Shown here piece after piece: positions 1 through 11,069 of a stretch of 64,000 nucleotides of DNA. The DNA lies in assembly GCA_017506865.1 (NCBI GenBank), contig JAFCMP010000013.1, positions 620,001-684,000 on the forward strand, in the 5' to 3' direction. The position numbers were made by a program, and so were the translations under genes. Source of the stretch: Tribonema minus. Its lineage: Eukaryota > Sar > Xanthophyceae > Tribonematales > Tribonemataceae. Position 1 is the first letter of the stretch, and each line of letters begins with the position of its first letter. Under the pieces are notes generated by a model that was not told the DNA's origin, did no database searches, and saw nothing but the letters and a program-made list of their open reading frames with translations.

Positions 1-164
1 AAGTGCGTAACTGAATACAGTTACAGTCTATAATGTGCTGTTGAGGCAGTTTCTGAATGCAGTTCGAGCTGCTTTGGGAGCATTGGCCCGATCGGCTGGC
101 CTGAGGTGCGCAACTGCACAGAATTCCGTGCGCTGGTCAACTGAATATGCACAGTTGCGTGTGT

Positions 165-206
165 GGGTTAGGGTTAGGGTTAGGGTTAGGGTTAGGGTTA
201 GGGTTA
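165..206 (+). repeat. interstitial (TTAGGG)n array
   Basis: About seven uninterrupted TTAGGG units with unique sequence on both sides, so this is an interstitial array and not a chromosome end. It is the longest of more than a dozen such tracts in the window, all in introns or intergenic DNA. Confidence 0.95.
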
Positions 207-360
207 GTTCCAACACAGCACTCTAGCTTCGAGATTTTAAAGTCTTTACGCTGCCATCTTCATGCACCGGTCAGCTTGCCGGGGTAAATCTCATCCTGAC
301 CCTATTTTGATCGTGCGTTGAATGTTCAAAGTATTACTTGAAGTATAAGGTGCAGTCTCG

Positions 361-1299
361 TGCGCAGGTCAGCATGCAGGGTCACCCTGTATGCTAGAAG
401 TAACTGTTGCGCTGACACAAACCCTATCATGCTCCGAAAAGGCACAATCACGTACGTCTCCGTCTCTATGCGCAGGTGAGTCTATTGTCGTAATGAATCT
501 TGTGCGTTGAAAAGTTAACATCATGTGCGCCGCTGCCTCGTGCGCAGGTCAGCTTTCATGCGATCATGCTTGAACAATTCAGACAATGCGCACTGCCGTC
601 TCCACCCACCGGTCACCATACTGGGTCAACTTCATCCTATTCATGCTGCAAAGAGTCAAAATTATGAACGCCTCCGCCTCCATGCGCAGGTCGGCATGCC
701 GGCGTTTGTGCGCGACTGCATCATGCTTGCGATTAAATGCATCAGTCTAGCTGTGAGAATCCCGGACTCATTTAGGTTGTCCTCTTCTTGCGCAGATCAG
801 CAGCACCAGGTTCGCCCCAATCCTACCATGCCTTGAGAACTCAAAGTCACATAGAAGTATGCCGCCGCCTCCACACGCAGGTCAGCATGCCTGCCGGGTC
901 AACCTAAATCCTGTCCATGCTGTGACGACTCAAAATCATACGCTGCCGTTTTTGTGCGCAGGTCAGCATGCCGTCAAGGTCGTTCAGTCGCATCAGTCTA
1001 GCTATGAGACCTCCAAATTTATGTGCGCTGCGGACTCCATGCGCAGATCAGTGTGCCAGGTTCACCGTTTCCCTAACCCCCTAACCCTAACCCTAACTCC
1101 GCGCGCAGGTCAGCATGCCGGCGTTCGTGCGCGACTGCGTAACACACGCGTCAAATGCATCAGTAGCTATGATAATTGCAATTTGATGTACGCCGCCGGC
1201 TTCATGCGCAGATCAGCACGTCAGGTCCACCCTAATCCTACGATGCTATGGAAACGTGATAATCATGTACTTCTACCCCTCCTTGAACTGCGTGCGCAG
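361..1299 (+). repeat. array of decayed acceptor-edge copies of the 1300 exon
   Basis: A motif of the form TGCGCAGGTCAGCATGCC recurs at about 361, 541, 683, 876, 952, 1030, 1103 and 1203, and finally at the exon used at 1300. It is the acceptor (GCAG) plus the first bases of that exon. The copies near 683 and 1103 extend about 35 bases into the exon. The spacers also resemble one another (a CCTAATCCTA stretch, then TCAAAATCATG). This reads as serial tandem duplication of a segment spanning the intron 3' end. A short CCCTAA tract interrupts it near 1075-1096. Confidence 0.85.
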
Positions 1300-4200
1300 G
1301 TCAGCATGCCGGCGTTCGTGCGCGACTGCGTGATGCACGCGTACGCCTGCGACTGCATCCTGGAGGACAAGTGCATACTCCTGCAGTCATCGTCCATTGA
1401 CGAGTGGCCGGTGAGTCATTGCTCTGAGTCATGAGTCGCAAGTCATGTTTCATGCGTACGCCTGCGACTGCATCCTGGAGGACAAGTGCATACTGCTGCA
1501 GTCCTCGTCCATTGACGAGTGGCCGGTGAGTCATCGCTCCGCATCACGAGTCGCGAGTCACGAGCCGTGTCGCGACCAGCAAGTCTTTTCGATCTCATGA
1601 AGGGATTGCCTCGGGATCGCCACTCACAAGTCATTTCAGAAGTGAGTTCGATCCGGGAGCAAGCGTCGCGCAGCGCGTTTGCCCACGGATGGCAAGCGGT
1701 CGCGTGATAACACTCGCGCGCTCATCGCCTACTTGTTGGCTGTCGGCGCTGAGCAGTGCTGCAATGCGCTATCGCGTGCGTTCTGGTTGACCATTGCGGC
1801 AGCGTCGACCGAGAGGGTAACGGGTAGGGTTAGGATAGGGTCAGGGTGAGGGTTTGGGTTAGAATCAGGGTTAGGTGTGTGTGTGACCCCCCAGTGTTGG
1901 AGTTAGGTGAGAGTTAGGTCGCAACGACTGCAGAGCATCATGCGCGAGTTCGTCGTGCCACATGTGAGGTTCGCGCGCACACTCAGGGAGCAGGACGCTC
2001 GATATGTAGGCACTACTGCCGAGTGCTGACAACGCGGTCCTTGATGTCGTGTTTGCGGCGTTTTTGCGCAGGGCGTTGAACTGCCTGAGGCCAAGACGAC
2101 GTGGACGAAGGACAGAATGGTCATACACGCCATCAAGGTGCGCGTAATAAATCGTTGCGCGTAACAGTCGGAACACGTGCTTACGAGCATGCACACGAAA
2201 GTAGCGAAATCAGTGTGCTCATTTGGAAGCATTCGAGGAAAGGAACGTGAAGATGAAATAGAAACAAATGAAGATGCAATAGAAACAATGGTCATGCACG
2301 CCATCAAGGTGGGCGTAATAATACACTCAAGGACAAAGCCTCATCAATCGCTCTTCAACAAAGTGGTCAAAGCTAGGTTTGGTACTCCTGTAGCTCGATA
2401 CTCCCCTGCGGTGCTCATGTACCCTGCTGTCTGCAGGTGGATCACTTCGCATTCTGCATCTCATCCTGCTCAACACTGCCTTGGTTCTGGCACTTGTCAG
2501 GCAAGAGTAGAGAGACCAGTCCAAATCTTGTATTTTAGAACATGAATGGTTGTGTCATATTTTATGTCTTCTCTTTTGGCATCAACAGTCGCGAATAGAG
2601 ATGCTGTCGTCAATGACTCAATCCCTTTACTTAAAAACTTACTTTCATTGTGTCTTCTTGTTTGGCACTAACAGGCGCGAATAGAGATGTTGTCGCCCAC
2701 GAGCGCTGGCACGTCCATGGTGGCCAACATTGACCCCAAGGCGCCGCTACCGCAGTCCCTCATCAACTTCATAATGAAGAAGGCGGCAGGCGTGGTGAGT
2801 CATGAGTCATGAGTCATGCGGTCGGTCTCTCATCAACTTCATCATGAAGAAGGCGGCGGGCGTGGTGAGTCGTGAGTCATTAGTCATGAGTCGTGCTGCG
2901 ACTGGGACAGTGGCAGAGCTGCGGAAACCGGCGCCAGGACAGGGCTGTCACGTCTGATGTACTTAAAAGTGTTGTTGAATCAGCTACTTCAAAGTACGTT
3001 GGTTATTGGGTCATGTCGCTTTTGACAAAGGCGCTTCTGTAGGCAGTCCAGGGTGTGGCGAGAGCAGCCTGTGTTTGCAAGCATGAGAGCTCTGAGTCTG
3101 AAAGCGCTCCCGATTCGGATCGCATCATACTGTGTAGCTTGATTCCAACGGTCGTCGTGCTACATCTCGCCCTCAGTCGAGAGCATGGTCTCAATACCTC
3201 AACCATAAGCAATACGCGTGAAGTACCTGCAACGATAAGGCCCAATGGCATGTAACAGCTCCAGGTGACGTCGCCTCATTGACGCCGGTGCGCGCATTTG
3301 CCCTTGCTCGACCGGAGCGACAGCTATGCATCAAACTTAACTATCAACTGCGCAAGGCGCCAACGCAGCCTCCTCTGCATGTGCCCCAAAGGCGCGGCGT
3401 TTAGGCGGAGCCATGGGTATATATTAAACTGCATGATCACCGTGCATACACATGTATCAACGACGCAAGGCGTCAACGTAGCCTCCTCTGCGTAGGCCCA
3501 AAGGCGCAGCATTTAGCCGGAGCGATGGCTATGTATCAAGCTACACTGTCACCGTATCGCAAGGCGACAACGCAGTCTCCTCTCCACATGATCAGAAGCA
3601 CGGCGGCGGCGTGTCAGTGGTCCATTTGCCCTTAGGGTTAGGGTTAGGGTTAGGGCTAGGGTTAGGTCTGAATCGCGCCGTCTGTTTGCGACGTTCCGTT
3701 CCACGCGCGTCGCGCGCAAGGCGGCCTCGTGTGCTCGATCATGAAGTGCGTTCTCCCTGTTGCGAGCGACATTGCAATTTGCAGCCAGCTCTTGATGCGC
3801 GGGGTGCCTGCCGCCGTTGTGTTGCTTGTCATAGCTTGCTTTGACCTCCACTCTGTTCACCTCTTTTCGTTTGCGACTGTTGTTATGCAGATGCTTTACT
3901 TCCTGGTCCGGGCGGCCTCAAAGATCCCGAACGACGTCAACAACGCGCACAGGAGATCCATTGCCAGGTGCGCACATGATGTGCCTCATTGCCATGCTCT
4001 GTAGCGATGGCGCACCGTAATTACACAGGGATTATGCCTGGCCTCGAAGATCCCGAACGACGTCAACAGCGCGCACAGGAGATCCATTGCCAGGTGCGTA
4101 TACGAGTATGCCTCGTCGCCGTGCTCTGTAGCGATGGCGCAGCGTGATAATGCAGGGGGTGCTGCACTGCATTCTTGAAGTGATCCTTACTAGAAGCACT

Positions 4201-7200
4201 TGAAGTTTGGGCATCTCCTTTTAAAAAACACCGCGGGATGCGTGCCCCATGTTTTGTGTGTCCGTCTCAAAGCCTAGGTGTTGTTGGGACTTGACCCACT
4301 GCGACACGGCCGCATAAATTGCAACCAATCCGTTCTTGAAACAGTTGTTGTACAGACAAGTCCAGCGCCGAGCGCTACTGCTAGTAGACATGCAGTAGGC
4401 ATTGCGCAGCGCGCATTCGTCGTGATGCCATGCGTGGCTGTTTCTCCATTTACCCCTGTTCTTTGACTTCTGTCGCCCCGCGCTCTGTCTTTAGGGGTCT
4501 TCGCTCTCCACGGCATGCACCTGGGGGGACTGCAATGCTTTCGGTCGCACTAGTACACTGCTTACACTGCGCGTAACACTGCGTGAAAGCGACGCATGAT
4601 GAGTACATGACAACAGATGACAAGCAGCATTGCATCAGTCACTGGATATGCCAGCCATCACACACGGCTATCTCTTTCTTGCCGTGCAGGGATGCTGAAT
4701 TTTACCGAGATTGGATGGTTCCTAAGGCAAGTTCAACTTGGATGAAACAAGTGCTTGCCAGTTTGATTTACAATCGTGCAGCTTATTGCGTGCACATCGG
4801 AGCTGCTTCAGTGTACAAGAGAGAGCAACGTCCAGGAATGGCTCACAGAGTCTGTGTCTGTAGCGTGTGGCACCGTGCCATGTTCTTGAAGTTGAAGATG
4901 GTGCTTAGGTGCGGTTTGGGCAATGCGAGTCGTGTAGGTTGCTCGTCGCCTCAGTGTCTTCAGTGTTGGTGCACTTTGCGCTCGAAGCCACAGCCACTTT
5001 CAAAGCATGCGACAGCGATCCAGTCGCGCAGCTAGCGGCGTCCTATCAGGGTCACTTGAGATGGTTGTTTCTTTCCATTGCAATGTAGGCATCACGCAGA
5101 TTTCAACTAGCCAGCGTGAGTAGCACATGAGCTTGCCTTGCATGCTGAACCACGTCAACAGGCATGCGCCCACAGCAGTTTCCGGCCGTTCCGCAGCTTA
5201 CATTTGTATCCCTTTTGTATCTGCCAGAAAAACAAAAAATGACCAATGGCAGCAGCAGCGGCAACCATGGTTCGTGTGGTGGAAAGCTTTTGGTTAGGGT
5301 TAGGGTTATGATTAGGGTTAGGGTTAGGCTAACCACACCTTGTCACCTAGAGCTCTACGATTAATACGTTTCCAAAGAGCCCTCACTTCATGCTGCACGC
5401 GTCATGAGATGTCAACCGTACTTGCACACGTGGAGCAGTTCACAACCATCTGCCGCTGCAGGCATGTCAAACTGTTCTGGAAACACTGCATTGCTCACTG
5501 CACCGCCACACGCACGACGCTCACGTGGGTGCCCCACTTCAACGCTGATGTTGCATGCGGCTGCTGCGTCTGCTGCTGGCAAGAGCAATCGTTCAATGTC
5601 CAGTCCGTGTGTAACCGCCATGTCCCCTGCAGCAGTGTCCGATCATCAATCTGAAGCTTGTACAGCAAAGGCGGCACGCCCGCTGAACCCCCCCCCCCCC
5701 CCCCCACCCCTCACCCCCCCCCCCGCCCTCTTTCCTGCAGTTTCAGTACTTTTGCAGGGTCATGGGCTGGGAGTTTCAGATGCCAGTGGCGGTTCTAGAA
5801 AGGTAAGTCCCCCTGCAGTGATGGCTCTGCCTGGCATGTCACCAACTGAACTTGCAGAATGTGCCCCACCGCTCAGCCAGATCTGGCCACGCGTCAATAA
5901 ACCACTGCTAAACGAAGGTTGCTGCAACTTCTGCAAGTGCGAGCCACGGTAATGCCAGTCTGGTGTCAGCGGCATACGGCAGCGCTCATCCGCATTGTGC
6001 GCACATACATCAAACTTCAACTGTGACAGCAACCTATGCCAGCCCATCGCAAGGCCGTGCACGCCCCCCGTAGTTTCAAGGCGAGCGCTGCGCTCGTATC
6101 GAATACCTACATGCCCACGCTCTGCCTCTCTTCCGTCAAGTGCCTGCACGCATGTGGCAGCCCATATTATACTCTGAGCTACTCGGAGCTGCTGCCGTCA
6201 CCATTCAGCGTACTGCCGTATCACGGTGGCACGTGCCTGCAGTGGCGCGCACATGATGTTGAACCATGTAGCGAGTTTGTGATTTTGAGCAGATTTTGCC
6301 GTTGACAAACGCGTCACAGTAATGAGCTGCTCTCCGTGATCGTGCGTACCAGCGGGTGGTATGCCACTGCTGCAGCTGTGCGCACTGTGTGAGTCGCCAG
6401 TGCCAATCAACAGGTGTTGCACACTGCTGCTGCTTAATCTTCCAGTCATCGTTGCAGCAACTGCACATCGCGCCGCCCCCCGCACACATCATCACAGCAA
6501 TCACCAACACGCACAATCGCATACACTTCGCAGAACCTCAACCTGTACACACACCCCATCGTTCGCGAAGCGCTGCACGCCCCATGTCCCTGCGCATGAA
6601 ATTCATGAAGTTCACGATCATGAACGTGAACTCGTGCCGCGCGCGCGCAGCATGCCGGCGCCGCCATTCATGTCCCCCGCCAGCGAATCCGCCGCGGACG
6701 CCTTCTCCGCGTCGCACGCGCCGCCGCCGCTGCGCGCTGCTGCCGCCGCCGCTGCCGGCAGCGGCGCGCTCAGCGACGGCAGCGGCATGCGCAGCGCCGG
6801 CAGCGCCGCCCCCGCTGCCAGGGCCAAGCGCAAGGGCCTGCGCCGCCGCCTCACGGGGATCCTGCGCTCGCGGCGCGGCAGCGGCGGCAGCGGCAGCGGC
6901 GCTGCGGGCTCCGCAATTGCAAGTGCGTCAACTTCAAGAGCGACGCTCGTGCGCGATCCCGGCAGCTACTCGAGCCCGTCACCAGAGCCGCGCGCGGCTG
7001 CGGCGGCGGCGGCGGCCGCTGCGGCAGCGGCGAAGGGGGTGGGGGTGAATGGGGGTGCGGGGGGGGGCGGGGGGGTGGGAGAGGGGGGGGCGCGCCCCCA
7101 CCATGCGCAGCATCACCATCACCATCACCACCACCATTCCAGGCGGTCACGGACGCACGAGCTCGCACTGGGACAGGGCGCGGCGGTGAGTCTCTTCGCG

Positions 7201-10200
7201 GATGTATGCAGTTTCGACCCTGCATCATGATGTTGTGAGATGGCTCTGCGGGGATCGAGAGAAAGACTCCTTGCATGCGCGACGGAAGATGTGTGCTAGC
7301 AGGATCAATCGTCATGACATTGACTTACAGGGCACGTCAGTGCTCCGGGCAGGTGCGCCCGGAGCACATTCCAGGCGGTCACGAACGCACGATCTCGTGC
7401 AGGGGCAGGGCGCGGCGGTGAGTTGGTTCTGTCACGGTTTTGTGCGGTCTCGATGCAACTGCCCTTCGGACGGGGTCTCTGAGGACCTGCGACGAGACTT
7501 CTTCATTCGCCATAAGACTGGAATGAAAGGTACGTATGGACTTGTATTTATGCGCTTGTAAAACTTGTTTCAGCATTTGAGGGTGCACGGCCGCCCCTGC
7601 CCGGAGCACTGACTCGCGCTGTTGCGGTTGACGCACTCGAGCCGTGCGCGCTGCAGCTCTTAGGGTTACGGTTAGGGTTAGGTAACTCAAAGTCTCCCGC
7701 GTGAACCCTTCATTCGGGCTTTAGTCGCGGCTCGAGCTGATGCGGGTCGATACAATATGCAATTACTCATTCTCAAAGCCAGTGTCGTACGTGTACTTGA
7801 CGGAGCGGGATAGCGGTGAACTTGACATAGCGGCAATGGCAAGTATGCATCAATTCAGCATCATACCTGCACACCGGTAGTCGCAGTGCTCAACACGCGG
7901 TCCCCTCTTTGCCACGTCGTTGCATGCATGCTAGGGAGCCGGCAGCAGGCGCTGGGTCAGTGACCTACTGTCAGCATATTATATCATGCTGCATATGTAG
8001 TCATAGTGCTCAACATGCTATCCTGCCTTCGCCGCATCCTTGCGTGTGCCCCAGGAAACTGGCAGGCGCTGGGTCAGCGACGTACTGTCAGCATACCTAC
8101 ATACCTGAAGTCACAGTGCTGACCACACCGTTCTTGCTTTGCCGCCTGCTTGCGTGTGCCCCAGGGGACCGGCAGGCGCTGGGTCAGTGACTTACAAGTC
8201 ATCATCATGGCGGCAGGCGTGTGGTTTGCATGTGGCAGCGCTCGTCTAGTCGCGTGGGCAACGGGCAGCGGCAGCAGCAGTAGCGACGAAAGGGACAGTG
8301 GCAGCAGTGACGATCCACAAGAGTCACAACCAGGTGTGTTGTGAGGTACTGTGCCAGAATCATGCACGTACTTCAACATCATTCTTGCTTGAGGGGCGAA
8401 GAACCTTGTACAGTATAGAGTCATATGCAGAGTATGCACAGTATACAGCGCATGTGCCTATGTAGGTTGCCTGATCACTGAACGAGGTTCGAGTTCAAGT
8501 TGAGACCTGACCCCCTCACTGCCTGCTCCGTCATTTTAGTGACCGAGGTTGCAGCTGGGGTTGAGCCCTGACCCTGCCGAGCATCGCCATGTATTTCATG
8601 ACCAAGGTTGAAGGTGAAGTTGATACCTGACCCGACAGTTTGCACGCATCAGCACCAAGCAGCAGACCGTGCCGGCGCGGACACTGCACGACATTTGACA
8701 ACAGGCAGCGCGGCCGCGCACAGCATGCCATAACTGAAGTTGAAGTTGAGACCTGAGCAGACAGTGCGACACAAAGCAGCAGACCGCGATGGCGCAGACA
8801 GTAGAAAGTTGACAATAGGACGCGCAGCCGTGCGCGCGACGCGTTGACCGGGGCGCAACGGCGCCCGCGCGCGCACACGACAGCGCAGAGAGTCTGACAA
8901 GGCCCACAGATACCTGCTGCGCACTGCACGTTTGGACATGGAACAATTCTCTCTCTATGGGGTAGGCTTAGCGCTACATATGCGCATGCAGGCCACTGTA
9001 TGGTCGACGGTGTGGTGCAGTGGGCGCAAGACTCGCTGCGTACATGACAAGTCAGTGACTTGGAGTCACTCATTACATGCACTGTCATTTTTCTTTCAAA
9101 AAAGTTAAAACAGTTCATGCGCGTCTCTGCAAAGTGGGCGGTGTGGTCCAGTAGGCGCTGCTGGCGGGCAGACTCTCTGCATGTAGCGCGAGTCACTCAC
9201 AGCCGTGAGTCACTCACAGCCACGAGTCACTCACATCCATGATCCACTCACAGTCACGAGTCGCTCACAGCCGCGAGTCACTCAGATGAGCACTGCCTCG
9301 CTTGCCGGCCCCCCCATGCAGGTCACTGGGTAGTGGCGACTGTCGCACAGTGGGCGATTCTGGCGGTAGGACTCGCCCTGCTGTGGCGCGCCGCACGGCG
9401 CGACCGAGGGCAACCCAGCAACGCTCAGGTGAGATCTCTCAACTTCAATGCATGAAATTGAACTTCAACTCTTGCCCGTGTCTTGGGGCAGCCAAGACGC
9501 CACTGCACGAATGCCTGCAGTACCGCGTGCTGATGCGTTTCTGTGGCGCGGGCGGTGCAGCACCTGTGAAATGCACATGCACATCGTGCGCAAGTCACGC
9601 CTGAATTATGGCGCCCATGCACCACACCGAGATGCTCATAAAGCATCGTCATTGCTTGCTGCTCACGATAGGGGGAGCAGCGGCCGCGAGGCACGGGCCG
9701 ACTGCTCTTTTTCGCCGGGCTGGTCGCGGCCGCAGTTCAAGTGACACAGGTAAATGAGTGCGCACCGCGCCATACATTTGCGTCAACGCAAGCCTGTACT
9801 GCGGAAAGAGAGCATGTCTCCGCCACATTCATCTTCGCTCGGTTGTTTGGGCTGAGTACATGCGTGCGGCTGAAAGTGGCGTTGAGAGGGACTTTGAAAG
9901 CCTGTTGAAGTTTTCATTGAAACCCTGTTGAAGTTTATGAGCTCATCTGCATTTAGCTGTCTAGAGCAGTCTGCTGCGGTCGCACATGGCAGCGGTGACA
10001 ATATGAACACTGTTGTCGCATTGTCTTGCCTAAGCTGGGGGCGCGCATGATTGATGGTGCTCCCTCAATGCTATCTATATCATGGTCTGCGGCCAGGGTC
10101 GAACCCTAACCTAAACCTGACTCCTAAGCGTAGCCCTAACCCTAACACCAATGCGACTGTGAGCGGCTGGTCTTTTGGGAAAGGGACTCCTGAAGTGTTT

Positions 10201-11069
10201 GACTCATCTGGGCCTCGCTCAGAAGGTCTTGGAAGGAACATGAACTGTCCACGAGTAGCTGAAGCTCGAGCGCGATCGGCGATGTAGAGCGGTTCGTCCC
10301 TGAGCTGCCATCGCACCTGGCAGGACCATGCATGTGCGTTGGAGTACCGTATGATAGCGCCATCACTGGTCCTGTTCTGCTTGAGTGCAACTTGTCTGCC
10401 TGCTCTGCACCTCCGCCCAGCGTTTACAGTCAAGGCCTAGGTCACGTTGTGGAAGCATCATGGTTTGGGCGTCATGTTGCATGCTGCAAGGATGTAGGTT
10501 TCAACATGCTGCGAGGATGTAGGTTTGAGTGTAGACAAGGCAGGCTGCGCGCCGCGCATCAGGCACGCGCACACTACACATTTGCGCAGCAGGAGGCTTC
10601 CACATGGCCGCCACGCCGGCTAACACTGCCGATGCGCACAGCTCCCGCAGCTCGCAAATGTGCACACCTGACTGCCGCGACTGTGACGATGCACACATCT
10701 TCCCGCTCTTGCCGCCCCTTTGCACGCATCGCGCATAACTTCACTGTTTCCTCGCACTGCGTCTCAGTCACGACTTTATGCAGTCACGAGTAGCGAGGTT
10801 GCTCTCAACGTGCATGCACTGATCGCGCAGTCATGAGCACTGAAGCTGTTTTTATACAGTGTTGTTGTCAACTGTTGCTTCTATGTTTTGTTTGTTGAAA
10901 CGTGCGTTTGTTGAAACGTGCGTTGATTGTGCAGGCACTGCTCTTGAGGCGCGCCGTTCCCGAGGACCAGTCCCTTTGGGCCGTCTGCGCGTACGCTGGC
11001 GCCGTGTCCGCGTCGCGCGCCGCCGCGTGCGCCGCCGCCTGCGCGCTGCTGCTCACGCGACGGTCGTAG
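1300..11069 (+). CDS. START-domain protein with C-terminal membrane helices (5' partial)
   Basis: Deduced exons: 1300-1410, 2675-2794, 3891-3967, 4690-4726, 5741-5802, 6651-7185, 8165-8333, 9322-9428, 10935-11069 (TAG). Phases agree at every join and give 450 residues; upstream exons lie beyond the left edge. Residues 1-115 match the C-terminal half of a START lipid-transfer domain: VSMPAFVRDC, a short strand region, NIDPKAPLPQSLINFIMKKA, then a long helix. Residues 137-314 are low complexity (Ala/Gly/Ser), with a basic patch (KRKGLRRRLTGILRSRR, about 195-211) and nine His at about 290-298. Residues 372-392 and 419-446 are hydrophobic and likely membrane-spanning. START domains bind lipids or sterols; a membrane-anchored lipid-binding protein is inferred. 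The intron after 4726 has a GC donor. The joins at 5741 and 6651 are the least certain, and the last three exons could in principle be a separate gene. Confidence 0.72.
1453..1525 (+). repeat. donor-edge copy of exon 1300-1410
   Basis: Near-exact copy of the last 70 or so bases of the preceding exon (encoding YACDCILEDKCILLQSS and following), followed by the same GTGAGTCAT donor. It lies inside the downstream intron. Splicing from this copy would need the first donor to be skipped. Confidence 0.9.
2826..2864 (+). repeat. donor-edge copy of exon 2675-2794
   Basis: Repeats the last 39 or so bases of the preceding exon (SLINFIMKKAAGV) with its GTGAGTC donor, after a short GAGTCAT heptamer tract that begins at the true donor. 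Confidence 0.9.
3632..3666 (+). repeat. interstitial (TTAGGG)n array
   Basis: Five to six TTAGGG-type units, one degenerate, inside the intron between exons 2675-2794 and 3891-3967 of the START gene. Confidence 0.9.
4040..4093 (+). repeat. donor-edge copy of exon 3891-3967
   Basis: Copies the end of the preceding exon (ASKIPNDVN, then HRRSIA) with its GTGCGT donor, about 70 bases after the authentic donor. One Asn codon has become Ser. Confidence 0.9.
5294..5328 (+). repeat. interstitial (TTAGGG)n array
   Basis: Two blocks of TTAGGG units split by TTATGA, in an intron of the START gene. The 25 or so bases just after it (ACCACACCTTGTCACCTAGA, then GCTCTACGAT) recur at about 45656-45683 inside a U2AF65 intron. 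Confidence 0.85.
5688..5724 (+). other. C-homopolymer polypyrimidine tract before an acceptor
   Basis: C18, a short break, then another run of C, ending about 16 bases before the CTGCAG acceptor of exon 5741-5802. Comparable runs precede the acceptors at 34793 and 35526 on this strand. The same arrangement, as G-runs on the plus strand, precedes U2AF65 acceptors near 43124 and 50198. Confidence 0.7.
7369..7419 (+). repeat. donor-edge copy of exon 6651-7185
   Basis: The last 50 or so bases of the preceding exon (RRSRTHEL and following, ending in GCGGCG) recur here with a GTGAGT donor, about 185 bases downstream of the real exon end. Confidence 0.88.
7660..7682 (+). repeat. interstitial TTAGGG tract
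   Basis: Three to four TTAGGG-type units, one mutated, in an intron of the START gene. Confidence 0.8.
7928..8086 (+). repeat. two acceptor-edge copies of exon 8165-8333
   Basis: Segments at about 7928-7966 and 8051-8086 each carry an AG followed by a version of CCGGCAGGCGCTGGGTCAGTGAC, the first bases of the exon at 8165. The flanking intron text is shared too (CATACCTACATACCTGAAGT-like and GTCACAGTGCT-like), so whole 110-base boundary segments were duplicated. Confidence 0.85.
8480..8770 (+). repeat. degenerate tandem repeats within intron
   Basis: About four copies of a unit containing a GAGGTTGAAGTTGAG-like core followed by CCTGACCC or CCTGAGC, spaced roughly 70-130 bases apart. No coding potential is recognised. 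Confidence 0.6.
9181..9290 (+). repeat. 20-base tandem repeat of GAGTCACTCACAGCC type
   Basis: About five units of roughly 20 bases (CGTGAGTCACTCACAGCC and variants), ending about 30 bases before the acceptor of exon 9322-9428. The GTGAGTCAC core resembles the donor-derived GAGTC repeats seen elsewhere in the window. Confidence 0.8.

Noticed and set aside
165..206. A real telomere at the left edge
   Set aside because: Only about seven units, with gene-bearing sequence after it and non-telomeric sequence before it.
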